In this document: positions 28,112 to 36,405 of the stretch, piece after piece
Numbering within the stretch: position 1 is the first letter of the stretch
How the letters are laid out: every line of letters begins with the position of its first letter
Origin: Candidatus Accumulibacter phosphatis
GTDB lineage: Bacteria > Pseudomonadota > Gammaproteobacteria > Burkholderiales > Rhodocyclaceae
Reading direction: 5' to 3'
DNA length: 64,000 nt
NCBI RefSeq assembly: GCF_012939955.1
Contig: NZ_SPMY01000016.1
Span: forward strand, 1 to 64,000
Made by a program: the position numbers and the translations under genes
Notes under the pieces: generated by a model
The model's database searches: none
The model's input: the letters and a program-made list of their open reading frames with translations, nothing else
What the model was told of the DNA's origin: nothing

Positions 28112-28367
28112 GGAAAGCTATTTCAGCACAATTTCGCACGTCCGTCCATCCCGTTCTTGTTACTGATATCATATATAAGACATAAGATAGACGCCATTGA
28201 TTTGACAGTGCACACCTCCGGGTCTTATGATTGCTCTGATTGGGCGCCCGGCGCAGCGAACGGGCATGCGGGCGTCGTCGATCGCTTTTTGATCCCTTGT
28301 TTTGCTTGCTTGCCTGTTTACTCTCGTTCAATTCTTCTCGCTCACCATTAACGACAGGAGCCGTATC
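28112..28367. promoter_or_regulatory. gntR-mdh divergent regulatory region
   Basis: 256 bases. ATAAGACATAAGAT (about 28176-28190) and the inverted GTCTTATGAT (about 28222-28231) share an ATAAGAC core in opposite orientation, 30 bases apart. TGATATCA is a local palindrome just upstream. These are the best operator candidates for the adjacent GntR protein. AGGAG (28356-28360) is the mdh ribosome site. Confidence 0.45.
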
Positions 28368-29354
28368 ATGTCCAAAGCCCCCATGCGCGTCGCGGTCACC
28401 GGCGCAGCCGGCCAAATCGGTTACAGCCTGCTTTTCCGGATCGCTTCCGGCGAAATGCTCGGCAAGGATCAGCCAGTCATCCTTCAACTACTCGACCTGC
28501 CGCAAGCTCAGAAAGCCTGCCAGGGCGTGATCATGGAACTCGAAGATTGCGCGTTCCCGATGCTCGCCGGCATGTTCGCTACCGACGATCCCAACGTTGC
28601 CTTCAAGGATGCCGACGTCTGCCTGCTGGTTGGTGCACGTCCGCGCGGCCCGGGTATGGAACGTGCTGACCTGTTGACCGCCAATGGCGCCATCTTCACC
28701 GTCCAGGGCAAGGCAATTGCCGAGAACGCCAAGGAAGACGTCCGCGTCCTGGTCGTCGGCAACCCCTGCAACACCAACGCCCTGATCGCCGGCTCCGCAG
28801 CGAAGAAAGTCGGTCGCACCAACCCAGCCAACTACCATGGCATGCTGCGCCTGGATCACAACCGCGCCCTCTCGCAACTCGCCGCGAAAACCGACCGCCC
28901 AGTGGCCAGCTTCAAGCAGCTCACCGTCTGGGGCAACCATTCGCCGACGATGTACGCCGATTACCGCAACTGCACGTCCAACGGCGACAACGTCAAGGAT
29001 CTGATCAACGATCCGGTCTGGAATAACGACGTCTTCCTGCCCACGGTCGGCAAGCGCGGCGCTGCGATCATCGACGCCCGCGGCCTGTCCTCGGCAGCCT
29101 CGGCGGCCAACGCAGCCATCGACCACATGCGCGACTGGGTACTCGGTTCCGACGAATGGGTGACCATGGGCGTCCCGTCCGACGGCTCCTACGACATCCC
29201 GACGGGTATCGTTTTTGGTTTCCCCTGCGAGTGCAAGGGCGGCTCCTTCAAGATCATCCAGGGTCTCGAGATCGACGGCTACTCGCGCGAGAAGATCAAC
29301 AAGACGCTCAAGGAACTGACCGACGAAGCCGAGGCCGTAAAAGACATGCTCTGA
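28368..29354 (+). CDS. mdh: Malate dehydrogenase (NAD-dependent, type 2)
   Basis: 328 residues. The nucleotide-binding start is [20 protein letters not shown]. The mobile loop with substrate Arg is [24 protein letters not shown] follows, and the catalytic His is in [12 protein letters not shown]. It oxidises malate to oxaloacetate. The start at 28368 has AGGAG upstream and [12 protein letters not shown] is typical. It is divergent from gntR and ends in a strong terminator, so it is monocistronic. Confidence 0.97.
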   Translation: MSKAPMRVAVTGAAGQIGYSLLFRIASGEMLGKDQPVILQLLDLPQAQKACQGVIMELEDCAFPMLAGMFATDDPNVAFKDADVCLLVGARPRGPGMERADLLTANGAIFTVQGKAIAENAKEDVRVLVVGNPCNTNALIAGSAAKKVGRTNPANYHGMLRLDHNRALSQLAAKTDRPVASFKQLTVWGNHSPTMYADYRNCTSNGDNVKDLINDPVWNNDVFLPTVGKRGAAIIDARGLSSAASAANAAIDHMRDWVLGSDEWVTMGVPSDGSYDIPTGIVFGFPCECKGGSFKIIQGLEIDGYSREKINKTLKELTDEAEAVKDML

Positions 29355-29376
29355 GCAGGCCTTGCTGCTGACGAGA

Positions 29377-29405
29377 AACCGCGGCCTGGCCGCGGTTTTT
29401 TTTTT
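29377..29405 (+). terminator. Rho-independent terminator after mdh
   Basis: AACCGCGGCC-T-GGCCGCGGTT followed by a run of T. It is 22 bases past the mdh stop. Confidence 0.92.
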
Positions 29406-29486
29406 CGCCTGCCAGCTTGCCTGCCACCTTGCTACACAGCGCGGTAGAATATCGCTCTCCGACGAACCAGACGCTATCGAAAAACC

Positions 29487-30470
29487 ATGCGCCATCCCAG
29501 CCAAGTCCTCTTCGCAGGCGAAAAGCCTTTTCCGATGATCCCCGCCGTCGACCACTACGCGGGCTCCGAAAAGCTGATCAACAAGGCCCTGCTGTTGCAG
29601 AACGAGTTGGGCCCGATCTTCGACGTCACCTGCGACTGTGAGGACGGGGCAGCGGCAGGCGCCGATCGCGAGCATGCGACGATGGTTGCCGAGCTGATCA
29701 TGAGCGATGCCAATCGGCATGGACGGGTGGGTGTCCGCATCCACGACATCGCCCACCACGGCTGGCAGCAAGACATCGAGATCATCGTCGCCCACGCCGG
29801 CCAGCGCCTGGCCTTCGTGACGCTGCCCAAAGTCAGTTGCGGTGAGGACGTGCGCATACAACTCGACGCTTTGCGGCGAGCGACGGCAGCCGCCGGCATC
29901 GAGCGCCAGATCCCGGCACATGTACTGATCGAAACCTACGGCGCCCTGCGTGATGTTTGGGAAATCGCCGCCCTTCCGGAGGTCGAATCACTCGATTTCG
30001 GGCTGATGGATTTTGTCAGCGGCCACCATGGCGCCATCCCGGCTTCGGCCATGCGCAGCCCCGGACAGTTCGAGCACCCGCTGATCGTCCGCGCCAAGTG
30101 TGAAATCTCGGCCGCGGCGCTGGCCAACGGCGCCGTCCCCTCGCACAACGTAACCACCGAACTGCGCGATCTGGACTTCATCCGCAACGATGCTCGCCGC
30201 GCACGCAACGAATTCGGCTATCTGCGCATGTGGAGCATCCATCCCAACCAGATCCGGCCGATCGTCGACATGATGCGCCCCGACTTCTCGGAGGTTGAAA
30301 GCGCAGCCGAAATCCTGATCGCCGCGCAAGATGGCGATTGGGGACCGATCCAGCACCAGGGCCTGCTGCACGACCGCGCTTCCTACCGCTACTACTGGGA
30401 GCTTCTCGCACGCGCCCATGCCACCGGCATGACGCTGCCAACAGCGGCACAGAAGCGTTTCTTCGCCTGA
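29487..30470 (+). CDS. HpcH/HpaI aldolase / citrate lyase beta-like (CoA-ester lyase family)
   Basis: 327 residues with the CitE-like TIM barrel. CDCEDGAAAGADREHA corresponds to the LEDGV metal/substrate region, VLIETYGALRDVWEIA carries the metal-binding Glu, and LDFGLMDFVSGHHGA the following Asp. The C-terminal YLRMWSIHPNQI matches the conserved IHPxQ. The family includes malyl-CoA, citramalyl-CoA and citryl-CoA lyases; the exact substrate cannot be read here. It lies 130 bases after mdh, next to TCA genes, so a malyl-CoA-type reaction is plausible. It is followed after 8 bases by the MazG-like gene. Confidence 0.82.
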   Translation: MRHPSQVLFAGEKPFPMIPAVDHYAGSEKLINKALLLQNELGPIFDVTCDCEDGAAAGADREHATMVAELIMSDANRHGRVGVRIHDIAHHGWQQDIEIIVAHAGQRLAFVTLPKVSCGEDVRIQLDALRRATAAAGIERQIPAHVLIETYGALRDVWEIAALPEVESLDFGLMDFVSGHHGAIPASAMRSPGQFEHPLIVRAKCEISAAALANGAVPSHNVTTELRDLDFIRNDARRARNEFGYLRMWSIHPNQIRPIVDMMRPDFSEVESAAEILIAAQDGDWGPIQHQGLLHDRASYRYYWELLARAHATGMTLPTAAQKRFFA

Positions 30471-30478
30471 AAAAACAC

Positions 30479-30844
30479 ATGGACCTGCCAGCGCTGACGG
30501 CCAAAGTACTGGCGTTTCGCGACCAGAGGAACTGGGCCCAGTTCCACAGCCTGCGCAACCTGATCGTTTCGCTGAATCTCGAAGCCAGCGAGCTGCTCGA
30601 GCTGACGCAATGGAAGAGCGACGCCGACATGGCGGCCCTGGCCGCCAGCACCGAAGCGCAGGAAGCACTGCGTGACGAATGCGCCGACGTGCTGATTTAT
30701 CTGCTGCTCATCGCCGAACACGCCGGCATCGACCTGGAAGCCGCCGCGCACGCCAAACTGGTCAAGAACGCGGCGAAATATCCGGTCGAAACCAGCTACG
30801 GCTCGAGCCGCAAGTACCTGGCCGAGGCGGCCGGCAAAGGCTGA
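30479..30844 (+). CDS. MazG-like nucleotide pyrophosphohydrolase
   Basis: 121 residues, all-alpha NTP pyrophosphatase. NLEASELLELTQW and DECADVLIYLLLIAEHAGID give the ExxE..D pattern that binds Mg2+ in this family. The length and RNWAQFHSLRNLIVSLNLEA match the bacterial dCTPase-like subgroup (COG1694/RS21-C6 type). It probably cleaves non-canonical or excess dNTPs. The ATG at 30479 follows the CitE-like stop by eight bases. Confidence 0.85.
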   Translation: MDLPALTAKVLAFRDQRNWAQFHSLRNLIVSLNLEASELLELTQWKSDADMAALAASTEAQEALRDECADVLIYLLLIAEHAGIDLEAAAHAKLVKNAAKYPVETSYGSSRKYLAEAAGKG

Positions 30845-30898
30845 GCGCCTGGGACGCTCTGGCCGGATCGCCCGGGGCGCTCTGGCCGTGACCCAGGC

Positions 30899-30951
30899 TC
30901 ATGCAGTGCCCTAGTCATGCAGCGCCGTAGTCATGCATCATGCAATGCCCC
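30899..30951. repeat. Short degenerate tandem repeat
   Basis: Three to four imperfect units built on CATGCAGTGCCCTAGT / CATGCAGCGCCGTAGT / CATGCATCATGCAATGCCC, in the 128-base gap between convergent genes. Confidence 0.6.
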
Positions 30952-30972
30952 TATTTCGCCGGGCATTCACCT

Positions 30973-31818
30973 TCACGAGGCCTGACTCTCGAGCGTAAAG
31001 GCCGCCCCCGCATCCAGCCCGAGCACTTTGACCAGCCACGGCATCGCCTCCTCCAGACTGGCCTGCAAAGTCCACGGCGGGTTGATCACGAAAACGCCGC
31101 TGCCATGCATCCCGAAACCATCCGCGGCCGGTGTCCTGACGCGCAGCGTGACGTGCAGCCAGTTGCTCGCCGGCAGGCGTTTCAGGCGTCCGGGCAGATC
31201 GTGCGCCTCGAGCCGGGTCAGCTGCGGGTACCACAGCTGGTAGGTGCCGCCCGGGAAACGCTGCAGCGAATCCTTGAGCGCCTGCACGACGCGCTCGTAA
31301 TCGTGCTTTTCTTCGTACGCCGGGTCGATCAGCACCAGAGCCCGTCGCGGTGGCGGCGGCAACACGGCTTTCAGGCCGGCGAAGCCGTCGCTGTGCTCGA
31401 CGACCACCCGCGATCCCTCGGCCTCGAAGCGCTTGCGCAGGTGTAGAACATCACGACTGTGCAGCTCGAAAAGCCGCAAGCGGTCCTGCGCACGCAGCGT
31501 TGCCAACGCCAAGTCAGGTGAACCCGGATAGACTTTCAGCGCGCCGCCGGGGTTGATCGCGCGCAGCAGCTGCAGATACTCGGCGACCGCCGGCGGTAGA
31601 TCCTGGCGCCCCCATAGGCGAGCGATCCCTTCCCGGTACTCGTGAAGCTTGGACGCCTGCGCTGAATCCAGGGCATAGGAACCCGCCCCGGCGTGGCTAT
31701 CCACGTACCAGAAGGCCTTCTCCTTGCGGCCCAGGTAGCGCGCCAGCTGCACCAGGATCAGATGCTTGAGAACGTCGGCGTGGTTACCGGCATGAAAGGC
31801 GTGACGATAGCTGAGCAT
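30973..31818 (-). CDS. rlmJ: 23S rRNA (adenine(2030)-N6)-methyltransferase RlmJ
   Basis: 281 residues. The N-terminus MLSYRHAFHAGNHADVLKH is the RlmJ signature. YVDSHAGAGSY is the SAM-binding loop and LIDPAYEEKHDYE carries the DPPY-type catalytic motif (DPAY). SGVFVINPPW is near the C-terminus. It methylates A2030 of 23S rRNA. Transcribed convergently with the MazG-like gene; short degenerate repeats of GTCATGCA fill the gap. Confidence 0.95.
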   Translation of the reverse strand: MLSYRHAFHAGNHADVLKHLILVQLARYLGRKEKAFWYVDSHAGAGSYALDSAQASKLHEYREGIARLWGRQDLPPAVAEYLQLLRAINPGGALKVYPGSPDLALATLRAQDRLRLFELHSRDVLHLRKRFEAEGSRVVVEHSDGFAGLKAVLPPPPRRALVLIDPAYEEKHDYERVVQALKDSLQRFPGGTYQLWYPQLTRLEAHDLPGRLKRLPASNWLHVTLRVRTPAADGFGMHGSGVFVINPPWTLQASLEEAMPWLVKVLGLDAGAAFTLESQAS

Positions 31819-31874
31819 CGACTAATGCCCTTTCGCGCGAGCGCGGGGAAACGCGGGGGTCAATGGCCAGCGCC

Positions 31875-33119
31875 CTACTCGGGAGCCAGGATCTTGCCGT
31901 CGGTGCTGAACTGATAATCGCGGAAGATGTGCTCGGCGCTGAGCAGTTGGTAGCTGCCGTCAGGCAAGCGACGGGAGGTATCCTTGAGGCGATAGGTGTA
32001 ATGACCGCAGGTCCAGCAATCGAAGTTGCGCATCTGCGTACAGAGACAGGTCTTGTCCCGCACCGATATCCGCTTGACCCCGGGATTCGCCTCGACTTCG
32101 CGATTGTAGGCGTTGATGTACGAGCAATTGCCGGTGCTGTCGAGCAGGTAGCCGTAGGCTTCGCAGTTGGGTCGAATACCGTCGCCGATCGCCGGGCTGT
32201 TGCTCAGCATGCGCATCGGATAGCCGGTCGGTGAAATCTGGTTGACTTCGATCCCCTCTTCGCTGGCTTCAAAATAACGCTGCTTGACGTCCTCCGGAAG
32301 GCCGCATTCCCGGGACACGGTAAAGCGCGTCGCCACCTGCACGGCGGCCGCTCCCTGCTCGAGAAAGGAGACCGCGTCGCTGCCGGTGAAGATGCCGCCG
32401 GCCGGAATCAGCGGAATGTCCAGTTGCTCGGCCTGCAGATAGCGATGAATCTCGGCGAAGATGGTCGCCAGATCGTACTCGGCCCAATCCATGCCGAAGC
32501 CCAGGTGACCACCCGCCAGCGGCCCTTCGACCACCACATAGTCGGGCAAGCGCTTGCAGCGTGCCGTCTTGCGCAGAAAAAGCTGCAGCGCGCGCAAGGA
32601 CGAGACGATGATGCCCAGCTTGGCGTCGCGGAAACGCGGATGATCCTCGATCAGCGCGAAGGAACCGAGATGCAGCCCGGCGGCCAGCGTGATGCCGTCG
32701 GCGCCCGCATCCAGCGCGCCTTGCATGCGTACGCGCAGCGTTTCCCGCGGCGAGTTCATGGTCAGCTTTTCCATGCAGTTGACGAAGATCAGGCCGTCGC
32801 CTTGCTTCGCCTCCATGGTCCTGCCGACGTGCATGCGGGTCGCCTCGGCGAGCTGCTCGAGATCGAAGCGGACGACCGACTTGTCGGAATTGGCGACGTT
32901 GAATTTGTACTGCTTGAGTTTGTCCTTGACGAACTTGGCGTTGAAGCGCCGATCGGCCACGGTATTCACCATGGCATCGGAAATATGTCCCACGCCACCC
33001 AGTCGCGCGGCTTCAAGCGCCAGCTCGGCCGTCGAAATATCGACCCCCATGCCGCCGATCATGATCGGCACCAGTTCCTTGCTGCCAAACTTCAGACGGT
33101 AATCATCAACGCACTTCAT
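31875..33119 (-). CDS. Nitronate monooxygenase-like FMN protein with Cys-rich C-terminal extension
   Basis: 414 residues. The TIM-barrel nitronate monooxygenase/2-nitropropane dioxygenase domain occupies about residues 1-330: VPIMIGGMGVDIS, VEGPLAGGHLGF, and IPAGGIFTGSDAVSFLEQGA for FMN phosphate binding. The last ~90 residues add cysteines in NCEAYGYLLD, TGNCSYIN, TCLCTQMRNFDCWTCGH, a spacing that could hold an Fe-S cluster or zinc. The ATG at 33119 has GGAAGGA upstream and was preferred over a start 49 codons earlier. It is divergent from the folE-like gene. The physiological substrate is unknown; the FMN domain assignment is secure. Confidence 0.82.
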   Translation of the reverse strand: MKCVDDYRLKFGSKELVPIMIGGMGVDISTAELALEAARLGGVGHISDAMVNTVADRRFNAKFVKDKLKQYKFNVANSDKSVVRFDLEQLAEATRMHVGRTMEAKQGDGLIFVNCMEKLTMNSPRETLRVRMQGALDAGADGITLAAGLHLGSFALIEDHPRFRDAKLGIIVSSLRALQLFLRKTARCKRLPDYVVVEGPLAGGHLGFGMDWAEYDLATIFAEIHRYLQAEQLDIPLIPAGGIFTGSDAVSFLEQGAAAVQVATRFTVSRECGLPEDVKQRYFEASEEGIEVNQISPTGYPMRMLSNSPAIGDGIRPNCEAYGYLLDSTGNCSYINAYNREVEANPGVKRISVRDKTCLCTQMRNFDCWTCGHYTYRLKDTSRRLPDGSYQLLSAEHIFRDYQFSTDGKILAPE

Positions 33120-33358
33120 GCATGTCCTTCCCAACTCGGCGCAGCGTCTTCGGCCTGCCCGACAGGTGATCACGGCAACTTCCACGAGCTCGCCATTATC
33201 ACTCATCCCGCGCCTCGATGGCTTGCCGGATGCAAGGAAATCGCAATCCGCGAGCACCCGGCGCAAGCAATCGGTCGCCAGCCGCGGCAGCCAGGACGAA
33301 GCACAGCACGCGCGCGTGTATCATGCCCACTCCCGGAGACGCCAAGCGGAGCCTCGCC

Positions 33359-33999
33359 ATGCCCGACTGCAACAGCCACGACCAAGCACTCGCCGCCGCC
33401 ACCGACATCGGCATCGCGCGCCAGGCACTTTCGACGCCGCCGCTTTCGAGCGCGCCATCGCCGACCTGCTCAGCGCCTGCGGCCTGGCCGCCGCTGGCCC
33501 GCACCTGGGCAGAACGCCGCAGCGCGTGCGCGAACTCTGGCAGCGCCGCCTGCTCGGCGGCTACGACCTCGACCCCGCCGCAGCGCTCGGCGAAGGCTTT
33601 GCCGATCCGCGCGGCGACATGGTCGTGCTGCGCGGGATCGCCGTGCATGGCGTCTGTCCGCACCACCTGGTCCCTTTCCGCGGCCTCGCCCACGTCGCCT
33701 ACCTACCCGGCGGCCGGCTGCACGGCTTTGGCCGCATTGCCCGCCTGGTCGACGCCATCGGCCACCGCTTCACCTATCAGGAATGGATGACCCGCGACAT
33801 CGCCGACGCCCTGATGCAGCACGGCAAGGCACGCGGCGCGGCCTGTGTCGTCGAGGCCGAACAGCTGTGCCTGCTGCTCGGCGAAGATCGGCGCGGCGAC
33901 GAACGGGTGATCACCCAGGCCTTCAGCGGCGAGTTTGCACACTCCGAACAGGCGCGCAACGAATTCCTGCGCGCCATCGCCGGCGGCCGCCGCGAGTAA
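33359..33999 (+). pseudogene. Divergent GTP cyclohydrolase I-like (FolE) gene, frameshifted near its start
   Basis: The main frame (about 33430-33999) has GVCPHHLVPFRGLAHVAYLP and later EQLCLLL, which supply the Cys-His...Cys zinc site of GTP cyclohydrolase I. Substrate residues are altered: the Lys of the E. coli LSKINR segment is Arg here (FGRIAR), and the Arg of KARGIRD is not in place. The natural start is the ATG at 33359 (MPDCNSHDQALAAATDIGIA) with GGAG seven bases upstream, but it lies in another frame. The frames join near 33425-33440 if one base is restored. The gene may be an enzyme paralog with changed substrate; the frameshift may be error or real. Confidence 0.65.
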
Positions 34000-34108
34000 G
34001 GAAACGCCGACACCAGCGCAGCAGGGAAAAGAGATGACAGGTAGGCAAGCGGCAGAAGCGAACTTTCGTACCTAGCGCAAAAAAATGGAACGTAGCCTCC
34101 GACCGTGG

Positions 34109-34128
34109 CTGTCGGGATTCTTTACACT
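34109..34128 (+). promoter_or_regulatory. Candidate PEP-CTERM gene promoter motif
   Basis: CTGTCGGGATTCTTTACACT lies 146 bases before the PEP-CTERM gene. It resembles the TGTCGGxATxxTTTACA pattern I recall from upstream regions of PEP-CTERM genes in EPS-forming betaproteobacteria. The regulator assignment (PrsR/RpoN-type) is inference. Confidence 0.35.
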
Positions 34129-34273
34129 GAACCTTCTTCGACCAAGGCATGTCCATTAAAAACTTATTTTTAATCCAACAGCCAACACTTCAGGCATCAA
34201 AACAGGCTTAAAAATTTCTTAGCGTTCGCCGACGATCCGCATTGCCGTGGATGTTCCTTACTCGGGAAGAACC

Positions 34274-34924
34274 ATGAAACTTAGACTCGAAACATTGACA
34301 CAGAAATTTCTGCCCGTTGTCGCGGCCGCCGCACTCGTATTTGGTGCCACTACCGCCAGTGCGTCCGTGATCACCTCATTGCCGGGCGGCACAGCGCACG
34401 CCTTTACCGCCCAGGATCTTGTTACCAGCGGACCGGTTGCCGAGAACGGCATGACTTGGACATCAACCTATGCCCGTTCAGTGTACGGCTACACAAGGCT
34501 TTACGGCCTCGTTGACAATGGCGATTGGACTGGTGACACCGGCCCCTATATCGGGCTGGACACGGACTACGGCTCGATGACCATCGTCTTCGACAACGCG
34601 GTGTCATCGGTGTTGGCGTTCATCAACTATGCGGTCCCCAACTTCGGGGCGGCGAAGATCGCCATCTACGACGCAGCCAACAATCTACTTGAGAGCCATA
34701 CCCTCGACATCAATACCCCGTCTGGAGTCGACGCCGGCTTCGACTTCGGCTTCAGCCAAACTACGGCCAACATCAAGTCTTTCGTCCTTAGCGACGGATA
34801 CATTGTCGCCGCCAATGTGAGAACCGACGGGCGTCGCATCGACGTTCCGGAACCGGGCACGCTAGCTCTCGCCGGCCTTGCCTTTGCCGGTCTGGCAATG
34901 CGCCGTCGCAAGGCCGCCATCTGA
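34274..34924 (+). CDS. PEP-CTERM sorting domain protein
   Basis: 216 residues. An N-terminal signal peptide (FLPVVAAAALVFGATTASAS) is followed by a beta-rich secreted domain of unknown function. The C-terminal sorting signal is VPEPGTLALAGLAFAGLAMR followed by RRK: PEP motif, hydrophobic helix and basic tail. Such proteins are processed by exosortase (EpsH/XrtA) and sent to the cell surface or exopolysaccharide matrix. The start at 34274 follows GGGAAGA. It is monocistronic, with two 3' hairpins. No exosortase gene is in the window. Confidence 0.92.
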   Translation: MKLRLETLTQKFLPVVAAAALVFGATTASASVITSLPGGTAHAFTAQDLVTSGPVAENGMTWTSTYARSVYGYTRLYGLVDNGDWTGDTGPYIGLDTDYGSMTIVFDNAVSSVLAFINYAVPNFGAAKIAIYDAANNLLESHTLDINTPSGVDAGFDFGFSQTTANIKSFVLSDGYIVAANVRTDGRRIDVPEPGTLALAGLAFAGLAMRRRKAAI

Positions 34925-34977
34925 GCGAGCCATTGCTCGCCAGTTAAAACAGCCGAGCACAAGCTTGGCTTTTTTTT
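34925..34977 (+). terminator. Terminator region after PEP-CTERM gene
   Basis: GCGAGC-CATT-GCTCGC (34925-34940), then AGCCGAGC-ACAA-GCTTGGCT (34951-34970, one mismatch) followed by a T8 run. Confidence 0.85.
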
Positions 34978-35322
34978 GTCTGTAGTTCCTTAGTTTTCCA
35001 GCATTTCAGGCGCATGCTTGCGCGTGGTCTCGGTGATATCCACGTTTTCGGCTGCCTCCTCGGCGATGAACCCCAGCGCCACGAGGCCAGCAAGCCTGTC
35101 AACTGAACGCCCAGCGCTTTGACGAGCCGTTCCGACTCCCGGAGGAATGAAGTCGAGTCTTTGTGAACCACTGCGAACTCGCTGCGTCATGAAGTGGAGT
35201 CTCTGCGGCTCACCGCTGATTGTCGGGGGGCGCGCATGGGGTCGATGGTGCGTCAATGAGTTTGCCGTCACCCCCAGGGCAGTCACGCCCAACGCGCTTC
35301 CCGGGACTCGCTGCCGGGGCTC
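34978..35322 (-). other. Non-coding stretch with a possible decayed gene remnant
   Basis: No intact gene. On the minus strand the end of one frame (about 34990-35100) reads LAGLVALGFIAEEAAENVDI and then TETTRKHAPEMLEN, which looks protein-like. A neighbouring frame reads DSTSFLRESERLVKALG, as if one short gene had lost its frame. Two imperfect copies of ATGAAGTnGAGTCT lie about 40 bases apart at 35146 and 35189. Confidence 0.3.
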
Positions 35323-36261
35323 TCAGCTTCCGGTCAGGGTCATCAGCAGCGGCGTGCTCAGCGCTGCCAGGGCGGTCGACAAGACCAGGCTGCTGGCCAC
35401 CGGCCCTTCCAGCGTCTTGAACTGACGCGACATCAGATAGACGTTGGCGCCGACGGCCAGCGAGGCGAGCAGCACCACGACCTGCGTTTCCATCGCCGGC
35501 AGACCCATCAGCAGGGCCAGCGACCAGACCACCAGGGGTTGCACGATCAACTTCAGGCAGCAGATGGCAACGCTGATTTGCCAGCCGGCGCGCACGCCAT
35601 ATTCTGCCAGCCCCATGCCCAGAGCGATCAGCGCCAGCGGCGCCGCGGCCTGCGCCAGCATCGCCAGCGGCTGCGCCAGCAGGGTCGGCAGCGGCCAGCC
35701 GGTGAGGCCGAACAAGGCTCCCGAAAGGATGCCGGCAACGATCGGATTGGTGAGCACGCCACGCGCCGTCTTGGCGAAGCCGTGCAGCGAAAAACTGCCG
35801 TGCTGCGCCCACTCGATCGAGACGCTGAGCAGGGTCCACAGAATCAGCGCGTTGAACACCAGCACCAGGGCCACCGACGGCACGGCCGCCTCGCCGAGAG
35901 CAACCTTGGCCAGCGGCAGACCGAGCAGCACATTGTTCGAGAACACGCCACCGAGGGCAAATACGGACTGCCCGACACCGTCCAGGGCAAACAAGCGCCA
36001 GGCGACCAGGCGGCCGATCACGAACACGATCAGGCAGCCGCCAAAGAAAGCGATCAGCAAACGGGCGTCGACCGGCGGCAACTTCGAGAAGTCGCTCATC
36101 ATCCGGAAGAGCATCGCCGGCAAGGCCACCGAAAAGACGAAGCGCGAGAGATTCTCGGACATCGACGGCGGCCAGCCACAGCCGCGCATGAGCAGGTAGC
36201 CGGCGAGCACCAGAACGAAGAGCGGTGCGGCCAGGCCGACGTGGCTGACAAAAGTTTCCAT
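35323..36261 (-). CDS. AEC-family (auxin efflux carrier-type) permease
   Basis: 312 residues with about ten transmembrane helices in two halves, as in the AEC/MleP/MdcF group. Visible: PLFVLVLAGYLLMRGCGWPP in helix 1, FSNNVLLGLPLAKVALGE in the first crossover (Asn-rich), NPIVAGILSGALFGLTGW mid-protein, and a C-terminal ALSTPLLMTL. Substrate is probably a small carboxylate such as malate or malonate; not determinable. Its start codon directly abuts the dispersed repeat at 36263, so that repeat forms its 5' leader. Confidence 0.88.
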   Translation of the reverse strand: METFVSHVGLAAPLFVLVLAGYLLMRGCGWPPSMSENLSRFVFSVALPAMLFRMMSDFSKLPPVDARLLIAFFGGCLIVFVIGRLVAWRLFALDGVGQSVFALGGVFSNNVLLGLPLAKVALGEAAVPSVALVLVFNALILWTLLSVSIEWAQHGSFSLHGFAKTARGVLTNPIVAGILSGALFGLTGWPLPTLLAQPLAMLAQAAAPLALIALGMGLAEYGVRAGWQISVAICCLKLIVQPLVVWSLALLMGLPAMETQVVVLLASLAVGANVYLMSRQFKTLEGPVASSLVLSTALAALSTPLLMTLTGS

Positions 36262-36262
36262 T

Positions 36263-36387
36263 AATGTGAAAGTCGCGCAAGCGACTCACGAAACTCCCTT
36301 CTCCCTCGCGGGAGAAGGGTCGGGGAAGAGGGGAAACGGTCATGGCTTTCATCATCAGGGGTGTCTCGACATGTCATGACCGTTAGC
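36263..36387. repeat. Dispersed repeat copy (B-A)
   Basis: Module B (from AATGTGAAAGTCGCGCAAGC) and module A ending CATGTCATGACCGTTAGC. It lies between the start of the AEC permease and the end of the dienoyl-CoA isomerase gene. Confidence 0.9.
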
Positions 36388-36405
36388 GCCGAGCGGGCGC
36401 GCGCC

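Noticed and set aside
33118-33430. N-terminal part of the open folE-like frame
   Set aside because: Arg/His-rich and antisense-like; the neighbouring frame from ATG 33359 is more protein-like, hence the frameshift call.
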